Made by a program: the position numbers and the translations under genes. Under the pieces are notes generated by a model that did not search any database, was not told the DNA's origin, and saw nothing but the letters and a program-made list of their open reading frames with translations. Of a stretch of 64,000 nucleotides of DNA, positions 1 through 8,037 are shown one piece after another. Within the stretch, counting starts at the first letter, position 1. Each line of letters begins with the position of its first letter. The stretch covers positions 124,001 through 188,000 of the forward strand of contig JAFWOE010000048.1 in the NCBI GenBank assembly GCA_017509985.1, given 5' to 3'. The stretch is from Lachnospiraceae bacterium. GTDB lineage: Bacteria > Bacillota > Clostridia > Lachnospirales > Lachnospiraceae.

Positions 1-809
1 GTTCGGCCAAGATTACTGATGAAGAACGAGAAGGTATCGATCATTATCTGATCAGCGAACTGGATCCGAAAGATGATTTTTCCGTTGCAGTATTCAAAGA
101 GATGGCTCTTGCTGCCATGGATACTGTTTACGACAGCGGAAAAATACCGATCATCGCCGGAGGCACCGGCTTTTATATTCAGGCGGTCCTTTATGATATC
201 GATTTCAGGGAGACCGCGGAAAACAGCGCAAAACGAACGGAGTACCGTGAATTTGCGGAGCAGTACGGTGCAGAAGCGCTTCATGACCGATTAAAGGAAA
301 TCGATCCGGAAGCTGCTGATCAGATCCATTGCAATAACGTGAAGCGTGTGATCCGGGCTTTGGAATATCACGATGAGACAGGAGAGCAGATCTCGGAACA
401 CAACAAAACAGAAGGTGCAAAGGAATCGCCTTATAATTTTAAATACTTTGTGCTCAGTGACGACCGGGCAGCTCTTTATAAAAGGATCAACAGCCGCGTT
501 GATGCAATGATGCAGAACGGTCTGAAAGATGAAGTAACGGCTCTTTTCGAGTCCGGACTTGCGGAAAGCGATATTTCAATGAAGGGTATCGGCTATCGTG
601 AATTCTTTCCGTTCTTCCGGGGAGAGATTACGGAAAAGGAACTGGTTTCGGACATTAAGAAAGATACAAGGCATTTTGCCAAAAGACAGCTCACCTGGTT
701 CCGTCGGGAAAAAGATGCCCGCTGGGTCGATATCTCGTTATTCAGGAGAGATCCGGAACTTATCGCGGCATATATGGAAGATATCATGAAAAAGGATGGA
801 GTGTTATGA
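1..809 (+). CDS. miaA: tRNA dimethylallyltransferase MiaA (5' end outside window)
   Basis: MiaA transfers a dimethylallyl group from DMAPP to N6 of A37 in tRNAs that read UNN codons. The frame is already open at base 3, so the N-terminal part with the P-loop lies upstream of the window. Visible are the ITDEER segment, the strongly conserved IAGGTGFYIQA motif at about bases 153-185, and the C-terminal AKRQLTWFRR motif that closes the family's catalytic domain. The stop codon overlaps the next start in an ATGA, which implies translational coupling. The family call is firm; only completeness is unknown. Confidence 0.95.
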   Translation, partial: SAKITDEEREGIDHYLISELDPKDDFSVAVFKEMALAAMDTVYDSGKIPIIAGGTGFYIQAVLYDIDFRETAENSAKRTEYREFAEQYGAEALHDRLKEIDPEAADQIHCNNVKRVIRALEYHDETGEQISEHNKTEGAKESPYNFKYFVLSDDRAALYKRINSRVDAMMQNGLKDEVTALFESGLAESDISMKGIGYREFFPFFRGEITEKELVSDIKKDTRHFAKRQLTWFRREKDARWVDISLFRRDPELIAAYMEDIMKKDGVL

Positions 810-2101
810 CAGCTCTGAAAGAGCAGTACAGAAAACTGGGAATATCCGAAGCGGTATTTGATCACTGCATGAAAGTTCGGACAGACTTAAAGGAGATCTT
901 TGAAGAGTCAGAGGAGACCGCAGAATATAATCAGCTGAAGGTCCTGGATGCCATGAGACGGTGCAGGGTCAGCGAGGCCTGCCTGTTTCCGTCCAGCGGG
1001 TACGGCTACAACGATATCGGCAGGGATACGCTGGAACGTGTTTACGCCGAAGTGTTCGGTGCGGAAGATGCATTGGTCCGTCCTCTGTTTGCCTGCGGAA
1101 CACATGCGATCGCAGTAGCCCTTATGGGCAATCTGAGGCCTGGGGATGAGCTGTATTCACCCGCCGGGAAACCATATGACACGCTGGAGGAAGTTATCGG
1201 CATCCGTCCGTCGGCCGGTTCTTTTGCGGAATACGGCATAAAATATCGCCAGACCGACCTGCTGCCTGACGGAAGTTTTGATTACGAAGAGATCCGCCGC
1301 GCAGTAAATGAAAAAACCAAAGTAGTTATGATCCAGCGATCCAAAGGGTATCAGGTCCGTCCTTCCTTCTCCGTACAGCAGATCGGAGAACTGATCGCTT
1401 TTATAAAAAATCTTAAGCCGGATGTGATCGCCTTTGTCGATAATTGTTACGGCGAATTTGTTGAAACGATCGAGCCGACGCAGTCCGGGGCAGACCTGAT
1501 CGCCGGATCCCTGATCAAGAATCCCGGCGGCGGACTGGCTCCGACCGGCGGCTATATTGCCGGAAAAAAAGAATATGTGGAAGCGGCTGCCTGCAGGCTG
1601 ACCACACCGGGGCTCGGGCGGGAGGTCGGAGCAACGCTCGGGGTAAATAAAAGCTTTTTCCAGGGCCTGTTTATGGCACCGTCCGTAACCTGTGCCGCTG
1701 TAAAAGGAGCCATATTTGCGGCCGCACTCTATGAAAGACTCGGGTTTGAAGTCCTGCCGAAATACAGTGAACCCCGTCACGATATTATTCAGGCTGTCGC
1801 TTTTCACAACAGGGACGCGATGATCGCATTCTGTCAGGGGATTCAGGAAGCCGCTCCGGTGGATTCGTTTGTTGAATGCGAACCCTGGGCCATGCCCGGC
1901 TACGATTCGGATGTCATTATGGCAGCGGGTGCTTTTGTATCCGGTTCATCGATCGAATTAAGTGCGGACGGTCCGGTTAAGCCGCCGTACGCAGTCTATT
2001 TCCAGGGCGGCCTGACCGAACAGCACGTATTTTTCGGGATCATGAATACGCTGCAGAAGCTTAAAGACACTGGAATTATCAGCGAGGAGCAGCTGCGATG
2101 A
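806..2101 (+). CDS. PLP-dependent methionine gamma-lyase family protein (YnbB/aluminium-resistance type)
   Basis: A 431-residue fold-type I PLP enzyme of the family annotated as methionine gamma-lyase-like or 'aluminium resistance' protein (B. subtilis YnbB type). The cofactor lysine is probably K238 in GSLIKNPGGG, preceded by the Asp-containing FVDNCYGEF strand that contacts the pyridine ring. The N-terminal SSGYGYNDIGRDTLE and CGTHAIAVAL segments are typical of the family. Substrate is not known from sequence: a C-S lyase activity is inferred from the fold. It is coupled to miaA by an ATGA overlap and to the next flavoprotein by another, so the three are probably one transcript, an arrangement I recall as common in Clostridia. 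Confidence 0.9.
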   Translation: MTALKEQYRKLGISEAVFDHCMKVRTDLKEIFEESEETAEYNQLKVLDAMRRCRVSEACLFPSSGYGYNDIGRDTLERVYAEVFGAEDALVRPLFACGTHAIAVALMGNLRPGDELYSPAGKPYDTLEEVIGIRPSAGSFAEYGIKYRQTDLLPDGSFDYEEIRRAVNEKTKVVMIQRSKGYQVRPSFSVQQIGELIAFIKNLKPDVIAFVDNCYGEFVETIEPTQSGADLIAGSLIKNPGGGLAPTGGYIAGKKEYVEAAACRLTTPGLGREVGATLGVNKSFFQGLFMAPSVTCAAVKGAIFAAALYERLGFEVLPKYSEPRHDIIQAVAFHNRDAMIAFCQGIQEAAPVDSFVECEPWAMPGYDSDVIMAAGAFVSGSSIELSADGPVKPPYAVYFQGGLTEQHVFFGIMNTLQKLKDTGIISEEQLR

Positions 2102-3282
2102 AGAAAGTATTTGTTATCGGAGGCGGGGCCTCGGGAATCACTGCAGCGATCTTTGCCGCTCAGGCTGGCGCTGAAGTCAGGGTTCTCGAAAAAGAGAATA
2201 TTCCGATGAAAAAGCTGGCCAGGACCGGGAACGGGAAGTGCAATATTTCGAATATGAAGATCGAAGAGCACTCTTTCATGTCTAACAATTACATGAAAGC
2301 CTATGATATCTATCGTCAGTTCGATACGACCCGGACTTTTGCTTTTTTTGAAAGACTCGGTATCCCTGTCATCAACAAAGGTAGAGATGAACTTTACCCT
2401 GCCTGCGAAAGTGCGGCTTCCGTTGTCAAGATCCTTCGTCTGGAGGCGGAAAGGCTGGGCGTAAAGATCAAAAATTCAGAATATGTACAGGATCTGGATC
2501 GAAACGGCGGAAACTTCACATTGCACACGGATCACTGGGAGTATAAAGCAGACTCTGTGATCGTTGCCTGCGGAACGAATGCGTCCACAGGATCTGAAGA
2601 GGAGATGCTTACCGAAAAGCTGGCAGCGAAGTATTCATTGAGCTTTCATAAATATCTTCCTGCTCTGGCCCGTCTGTACAGCAACGGCGGGTTTTTAAAG
2701 AAATGGAGCGGGGTGCGCGTCTTCGGCGTCGTGCGTCTTTTGGTTGACGATGTCTGTGTGACCGAAAACTACGGAGAGCTGCAGCTGACAGACTGCGGCA
2801 TTTCCGGTATCCCGATCTTTGACATTTCACGGTTTGTCAATATCGTGTACGATATGAAGAAGCACAGTCAGGAACTGGAACTGGATTTTTTCCCGGACCT
2901 GTCGGATGAAGAGCTTACAGCCGAAATCCAAAGAATCTGCACCGGGTCCGGCAAAACGGTCCGGCAGGCCCTCCTCGGCCTGATTCCGGAAAAACTCATA
3001 CACGCGATTATCCGGGAAGAAGATTCGCCCGAAGCAGCTGCTGCGGCCATAAAGCGATTCCGGATGCCGGTCACGGCTCCTTCAAAGATCAGCGAGGCCC
3101 AGGTCTGCACCGGCGGGCTGGATCTGGACGAGATAAGCCTGGACATGGAATGCCTTAAATTGCCCGGATTGTTCTTCTGCGGAGAGGCGCTGGACGCCGA
3201 CGGAATGTGCGGAGGGTTCAATCTTCAGTGGGCATGGACGACAGGAGCGCTGGCCGGACAGAAGGCCGCGGAATTCATATGA
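2098..3282 (+). CDS. HI0933-family FAD-dependent oxidoreductase (YhiN-like)
   Basis: A 394-residue flavoprotein of the HI0933/YhiN family. The N-terminal dinucleotide-binding loop VIGGGASGITAA (residues 6-17) is followed by the family signature ARTGNGKCNISN. The C-terminal QVCTGGLDLDEIS and GMCGGFNLQWAWTTG segments close the FAD site. The catalysed reaction is not established for the family; the protein is expected to be cytosolic. It begins inside the stop of the upstream gene and its own stop (3280-3282) overlaps the ATG of the next flavoprotein, so the two FAD enzymes are made from the same message. Confidence 0.9.
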   Translation: MKKVFVIGGGASGITAAIFAAQAGAEVRVLEKENIPMKKLARTGNGKCNISNMKIEEHSFMSNNYMKAYDIYRQFDTTRTFAFFERLGIPVINKGRDELYPACESAASVVKILRLEAERLGVKIKNSEYVQDLDRNGGNFTLHTDHWEYKADSVIVACGTNASTGSEEEMLTEKLAAKYSLSFHKYLPALARLYSNGGFLKKWSGVRVFGVVRLLVDDVCVTENYGELQLTDCGISGIPIFDISRFVNIVYDMKKHSQELELDFFPDLSDEELTAEIQRICTGSGKTVRQALLGLIPEKLIHAIIREEDSPEAAAAAIKRFRMPVTAPSKISEAQVCTGGLDLDEISLDMECLKLPGLFFCGEALDADGMCGGFNLQWAWTTGALAGQKAAEFI

Positions 3283-4913
3283 TCAGGATCACTTCCATCA
3301 GGCTGCAGCCGGACTGCAGCCTTTCCGATTTAAATCTTGCTGCTGCGAAATATACAGGTATCGATCCTTCAGAGATCACGGATCTCAGGATAATACGCAA
3401 ATCGATCGAAGCACGCAGAAAGGAACCGCTGTCACTTGTCTACAGTGTTCTGATCTCTGCTGCCGACGAGAAAAAAATCCTCCGTTTCCTGAATACGAAA
3501 AAAGGAAGATCCTTTGCGGAACGGCACGGCTGTACTTTTGTTGAGAAAGAAGAGGAATACCGATTTCCGTGTACTGCAAAAAACGGAGTATCCAGACCCC
3601 TGATCGTCGGAAGCGGCCCGGCCGGAATGCTCTGTGCTTATGAACTTGCGGCAAACGGTTTTGCGCCGCTTGTGATCGAACGCGGCCTGCCGATCGATCA
3701 GCGTATTCAGAGCGTTGAAAATTACTGGGAAAACGGAAGACTGGATCCGGAATGCAATGTGCAGTTCGGCGAAGGCGGAGCCGGCACTTTTTCAGATGGG
3801 AAGCTGAATTCCGGGATCTCCGATAAAGCTTCCAGGATAAAAGAAGTATTCAGGCTTTTTATCGAATGCGGCGCTCCGGAATCGGTTGCGTATGATTCGC
3901 TGCCGCATATCGGAAGCGACATTCTTTACAGGATGATCCCTGCGGTCCGAAAGAAAATCACAGACCTTGGCGGAGAATATCGATTCGGATGCCGGCTGGA
4001 CGATATACTTGTTGAGAACAACTCCGTCACCGGGGCTCTTCTCAGTGACGGAAGTGTTTTCCATACGGATACGATCGTATTTGCCGGCGGCCACAGTGCG
4101 CGCGATACGATCCGTATGCTGCATCGCCGCGGCGTGGAAATGTCCGCGAAGAACTTTGCCGTCGGGGTCCGCTGTGAACACGATCAGGAAATGATCAATC
4201 AAAACCAGTGGGGCGCAGATTACCCGAAAGAACTGGGCGCAGCTCCTTATAAACTGAGCTGCAAAACCCAAGGAGGCCGCAGCGTTTACAGCTTCTGCAT
4301 GTGTCCCGGCGGCTACGTGGTTGATGCTTCTTCCGTAATGAAAGGTATCGCGGTAAACGGGATGAGTCTTTCTGCACGGGATTCCGGAAAAGCCAATTCG
4401 GCCATTGTGGTTTCGGTCACTCCGGAGGATTACAAAGGATCTGCAAAAGCGGATACTCCCGAAGAACTCTCCGGGATGGATTTTCAGAACGAGCTTGAGC
4501 AGAAAGCATACGTAGCGGGACAGGGGCACATTCCTGTTCAGTATTACGACGATTTCAAGGAAAACCGCATTTCGGATCCTTTCATCGAAAAGGAAGGCCG
4601 GCACTGCGGAAAAACGGTTTCCGGTAATATAAGGGAGGTACTCCCGGAAGTGATTTCCGAATCGATCATTGAAGGCATGGAGTGCTTTTCGGACAGGATC
4701 AGGGGATTCAACGCAGATAAAACCCTGCTGTATGCTGTGGAAAGCCGTACTTCCTCCCCGGTCCGAATCGTAAGGGACGATAGTTTTCAGAGCAGTATCA
4801 GAGGATTGTATCCCTGCGGTGAAGGGGCCGGATACGCCGGGGGAATCATGTCTGCGGCAGTCGACGGCATCAAAACGGCCGAAGCCGTTGCCTTGAATCA
4901 GATATTATGTTAA
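3279..4913 (+). CDS. NAD(P)/FAD-dependent dehydrogenase (COG2509 type)
   Basis: A 544-residue predicted FAD-dependent dehydrogenase. The frame is open further upstream, but the ATG at 3279 overlaps the preceding stop as ATGA and starts the typical MIRITSIRL N-terminus, so I chose it. Residues 1-95 form the small ferredoxin-like N-terminal domain of this family. The Rossmann loop IVGSGPAGMLCAYELA begins near residue 108. EGGAGTFSDGKL, CRTQGGR-like CKTQGGRSVYSFCMCPGG and the C-terminal GEGAGYAGGIMSAAVDG are family signatures. Function is not defined experimentally as far as I know. It is the second flavoprotein of an overlapping pair. Confidence 0.9.
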   Translation: MIRITSIRLQPDCSLSDLNLAAAKYTGIDPSEITDLRIIRKSIEARRKEPLSLVYSVLISAADEKKILRFLNTKKGRSFAERHGCTFVEKEEEYRFPCTAKNGVSRPLIVGSGPAGMLCAYELAANGFAPLVIERGLPIDQRIQSVENYWENGRLDPECNVQFGEGGAGTFSDGKLNSGISDKASRIKEVFRLFIECGAPESVAYDSLPHIGSDILYRMIPAVRKKITDLGGEYRFGCRLDDILVENNSVTGALLSDGSVFHTDTIVFAGGHSARDTIRMLHRRGVEMSAKNFAVGVRCEHDQEMINQNQWGADYPKELGAAPYKLSCKTQGGRSVYSFCMCPGGYVVDASSVMKGIAVNGMSLSARDSGKANSAIVVSVTPEDYKGSAKADTPEELSGMDFQNELEQKAYVAGQGHIPVQYYDDFKENRISDPFIEKEGRHCGKTVSGNIREVLPEVISESIIEGMECFSDRIRGFNADKTLLYAVESRTSSPVRIVRDDSFQSSIRGLYPCGEGAGYAGGIMSAAVDGIKTAEAVALNQILC

Positions 4914-4947
4914 TATAACCGGATGGAAGAGAGTAGGAAGGCGTAAT

Positions 4948-5625
4948 ATGTTGAAATCATCAACAGCGCGCATACCTGCTGATTTGCTGCCCTATGAAAA
5001 GTTTGAAAAATACGGCGAAGCCTCCCTGACCGATGCCGAACTTCTTGCAGTGATCATCCGCACCGGAAGTTCGAGAAAAAATGTCATGGAGATCGCAGCG
5101 GATATACTGGCGTTATGTCCGTATGCGAAAGGTCTGGAAGGGATCTACGAGCTTTCCGCAGACCGCCTTCGAAGTGTCCCGGGCATCGGAAGGGTGAAAG
5201 CGATCCAGATAAAATGCATTGCGGAACTTTCCAAAAGGATTGCGGAAAGCAAAGCGCGCAGAAAACTGGATTTTCGATCCGCAGCTTCTGTAGCGGCTTA
5301 TTACATGGAAAGACTGCGGTGCGAGAAGCGCGAGATGGTTTACTGCATGATGCTGGGTACCAAAGCGTCGCTGATCTGCGACGAATGCATCAGCATCGGA
5401 ACAGTCAATGCTTCGCTTCTTTCGCCCAGGGAAATCTTCACCCGTGCTCTGGAATGCCATGCCGTCAGCATCGTGCTGGTCCATAATCATCCGAGCGGAG
5501 ATCCTGCACCGAGTGAAGAAGATCTGCGTATTACCGAAACGGTAAAAAGAGCCGGTGAGATCATCGGGATCCGCCTGCTCGACCATATTATCATCGGGCA
5601 GAAAAGGTATAATAGTATTTTATAA
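4948..5625 (+). CDS. radC: RadC family JAB/MPN-domain protein
   Basis: A 225-residue RadC protein. The N-terminal helix-hairpin-helix (LRSVPGIGRVKAIQI, about residues 71-85) suggests DNA contact. The C-terminal JAB/MPN domain carries the metalloprotease-like HNHPSGDPAPSEED motif. Although called a DNA repair protein, its biochemical role is unresolved. An AGGAAGG ribosome-binding site ends a few bases before the ATG at 4948. It sits immediately upstream of mreB, a placement often seen in Firmicutes (radC-mreBCD). Confidence 0.93.
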   Translation: MLKSSTARIPADLLPYEKFEKYGEASLTDAELLAVIIRTGSSRKNVMEIAADILALCPYAKGLEGIYELSADRLRSVPGIGRVKAIQIKCIAELSKRIAESKARRKLDFRSAASVAAYYMERLRCEKREMVYCMMLGTKASLICDECISIGTVNASLLSPREIFTRALECHAVSIVLVHNHPSGDPAPSEEDLRITETVKRAGEIIGIRLLDHIIIGQKRYNSIL

Positions 5626-5634
5626 TAAAAAAGT

Positions 5635-6651
5635 ATGATCCTTAGCAGTGATTTCGGTATTGATCTGGGATCCGATACCATAAAAATATACGATCGGAAT
5701 AAAGATACTTTTTACTCCGAAAAGAACATGCTGGTTGTCGGAAAGCATAATGACATCCTGGCGATCGGAAGGGAAGCGCGTGAGATGATCGGCTCCCTGC
5801 CTCGCAGCGCCTCTGTTAAAGTGCCTGTCACTGCGGGAAAGATCAATGACGTAATCCTCCTGGATACGATTCTGCAGCCTGTTCTCCTGAAAAATCACCG
5901 GTTTCTCGGTATTAAGCCCAGCCTGTTTTTTTCAGTACCGACCGATATGACCGAGATCGAGAGGAGAGCCTATGTTTCGATCTCCAGAAGAGGCAGGCTG
6001 ACAAACAGTACCGTTTCTCTGGTTGAAAAAGCTTATGTGGATGCCTTTGCACTCGGTGTACCCGTCAGTGCGGCCAAAGGAGTCATGATCATTAACGCCG
6101 GCGCGTCGGTAGTCAATGCTTCGGTCATATCCAATGGCAGGATCATTCTTGAAAGGGCGATCCCCTGTGCAGGCAATGCCTTCACGGAAAACATTATGGC
6201 TTCGGTCAGGAGAAGAAACGGTCTTTCCATAGGACGTGTCACGGCTGAAGAGCTGAAACATACGCTGTCTGATCTGACATACAGCGGATTTGAAGGCGTT
6301 TCCGTTGCCGGAATGGATATCAACACCGGTCTGCCGAGGGACGGCTACATTACAAGTGATACCATCCGGTCAGCCGTCAGGGAGAAAGCAGCGGATCTGG
6401 CGCTTGAACTCGAAGAAATGGTGCATCGTATCCCGCCGCAGGTGCTTGAACAGGTCAAGACGGAAGGTGTTTATCTGACCGGCGGTTCCGCCCGGATCAG
6501 GGGACTGTCGGATTTTCTTTCCGAAAGGATAAAAATACCGGTGATCCTTTCCGAGCTGTATGAAGCCTCTACCGTTTTCGGCCTTAAGGAAATGATGAAC
6601 AGCCCGGTTCTCAAAAAACATGCGAAGACCATACAGGCTATAAAAAGATAA
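5635..6651 (+). CDS. mreB: Divergent MreB-family actin homologue
   Basis: A 338-residue actin-fold protein occupying the mreB position of an mreBCD operon, so presumably part of the rod (elongation) complex at the inner face of the membrane. Phosphate-1 loop FGIDLGSDTIKIY (residues 7-19), FFSVPTDMTEIERRAY and TGGSARIRGLS match the family. However, the phosphate-2 loop that normally reads DIGGGTT is NAGASVV here (residues 154-160), and the usual PSVVA and PMKDG-type motifs are not recognisable. E131 (EKA) may correspond to the catalytic Glu of EEP. It may therefore bind or hydrolyse nucleotide poorly. No clear Shine-Dalgarno precedes the ATG. The stop overlaps the mreC start (TAATG). Confidence 0.82.
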   Translation: MILSSDFGIDLGSDTIKIYDRNKDTFYSEKNMLVVGKHNDILAIGREAREMIGSLPRSASVKVPVTAGKINDVILLDTILQPVLLKNHRFLGIKPSLFFSVPTDMTEIERRAYVSISRRGRLTNSTVSLVEKAYVDAFALGVPVSAAKGVMIINAGASVVNASVISNGRIILERAIPCAGNAFTENIMASVRRRNGLSIGRVTAEELKHTLSDLTYSGFEGVSVAGMDINTGLPRDGYITSDTIRSAVREKAADLALELEEMVHRIPPQVLEQVKTEGVYLTGGSARIRGLSDFLSERIKIPVILSELYEASTVFGLKEMMNSPVLKKHAKTIQAIKR

Positions 6652-7499
6652 TGAATAATAAAAGAAAAAACCGAATCGATACGAAAAATCTTCTGATCCT
6701 GCTGACGATCTTATGCATCAGTGCGCTTGCACTGACACTTACGGATTATGTCAGTATCACTCCGCTGAGAAGGGCGGCATCTGTTGTCGTTGTGCCGTTT
6801 CAGAAAGGCGTGAACGCCATCGGCACCTGGTTTACGAATCAGAGGGTCAGCTTCAGGGATGTACAGGAGCTTTCCGAGGAAGTCGCAGGGCTTCAGGCAC
6901 AGGTAAATGCGCTCACCGAGGAGAATACCAGACTGTCTCTGGAACAGGATGAGTTAAAAAGGCTGAGAGCTCTTTATGAGATCGACAGCGATTACCGGGA
7001 ATACGAAAAAGTTCCTGCTTCCGTCATTTCAAAGGATCCCGGCAGCTGGTATGCGACATTTATTATTGATAAAGGGAGCGACGACGGTGTTGCCGTTAAT
7101 ATGAATGTGATCAGCGGAGGCGGGCTGGTAGGGATCATTACCGAAACCGGCAGGAACTGGGCAACGGTCCGCAGCATTATGGATGACAACAGCCATGTCA
7201 GCGCCATGACCGTAACAAATTACGATACCTGCATCGTTTCCGGTGATATGACGCTGATCAATGATGGCCTTCTGAGTTTCGAGCAGATGAACACGGAGAA
7301 CGAGATCCATGCGGGTGAACGCATCGTTACTTCCAACATCAGTGATAAGTATTTAAAGGGAATACCGATCGGTACCGTATATGAGGTAACCGATGACAGC
7401 AACAATCTTACAAAGACCGGTAAGATCATTCCTACGGTTGATTTCAGATATGTGCAGGAAGTGCTCGTCATCAAGGAATTAAAGAAGACGGCTTCCTGA
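6651..7499 (+). CDS. mreC: Rod shape-determining protein MreC
   Basis: A 282-residue bitopic membrane protein that links the cytoplasmic MreB filament to extracellular PBP2. Residues 13-33 form the single transmembrane helix after a basic N-terminus. A heptad-rich coiled coil follows (about residues 70-108, ending in ELKRLRALYEI). The rest is the beta-rich MreC domain (VPASVISKDPGSWYATF, VNMNVISGGGLVGII). Length and domain order are normal for the family. It is translationally coupled to mreB and sits 10 bp before mreD. Confidence 0.95.
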   Translation: MNNKRKNRIDTKNLLILLTILCISALALTLTDYVSITPLRRAASVVVVPFQKGVNAIGTWFTNQRVSFRDVQELSEEVAGLQAQVNALTEENTRLSLEQDELKRLRALYEIDSDYREYEKVPASVISKDPGSWYATFIIDKGSDDGVAVNMNVISGGGLVGIITETGRNWATVRSIMDDNSHVSAMTVTNYDTCIVSGDMTLINDGLLSFEQMNTENEIHAGERIVTSNISDKYLKGIPIGTVYEVTDDSNNLTKTGKIIPTVDFRYVQEVLVIKELKKTAS

Positions 7500-7509
7500 G
7501 GGAGAATCC

Positions 7510-8037
7510 ATGCGGCGGAAAGTCGTTTCTATATTGCTAATATTTGCGTGTTTTCTTGTCCAGAGTGCGCTCTGGAATCTTTTCACGTTCACAACGGTAC
7601 GGCCGAATCTGATGCTGGTCCTTATCGTATCTTTCGGACTGATGCACGGCAGCAGGAGCGGGATGCTGATCGGGTTTATTTCCGGTATCCTGGTTGATCT
7701 GCTTTACGGCAGCTTTTTCGGGATCAACGTGCTTCTCTATATGTATATCGGCTACTTCATCGGAAAAGCATACCAGGTGTTCTTTGATGAAGATATCCGT
7801 GTGGCGATCGGTGCCGTTGCAGTCTGCGACATTATTTATAACATGATCTTTTATGTGATCAAGTTCATATTCGGCGCCCGCTACAGCCTCGGGGCATTCC
7901 TGGTCCGGATCATGATACCGGAAGTGATCATTACTTTAATCTTTACAGTCATTCTTTACAGGCTGTTTTTTGTCATTAATAAAAAGCTGCTGGAGACCGA
8001 ACAGGAGGATCAGGAATCATCATGGCTTCTAAGATAG
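7510..8037 (+). CDS. mreD: Rod shape-determining membrane protein MreD
   Basis: A 175-residue, highly hydrophobic protein with five to six predicted membrane helices, placed between mreC and the PBP2 gene. FTTVRPNLMLVLIVSFGL and GLLVDLLYGSFFG-like GILVDLLYGSFFGINVL segments fit MreD, which helps assemble the elongasome. The 3' end overlaps the PBP2 start by 16 bp, and the AGGAGG that serves PBP2 lies inside mreD, so translation is likely coupled. Confidence 0.92.
   Translation: MRRKVVSILLIFACFLVQSALWNLFTFTTVRPNLMLVLIVSFGLMHGSRSGMLIGFISGILVDLLYGSFFGINVLLYMYIGYFIGKAYQVFFDEDIRVAIGAVAVCDIIYNMIFYVIKFIFGARYSLGAFLVRIMIPEVIITLIFTVILYRLFFVINKKLLETEQEDQESSWLLR

Noticed and set aside
5608-5626. TATAAT-like sequences before mreB
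   Set aside because: Two TATAAT matches occur, but neither has an acceptable -35 at 16-18 bp, so no promoter was called.
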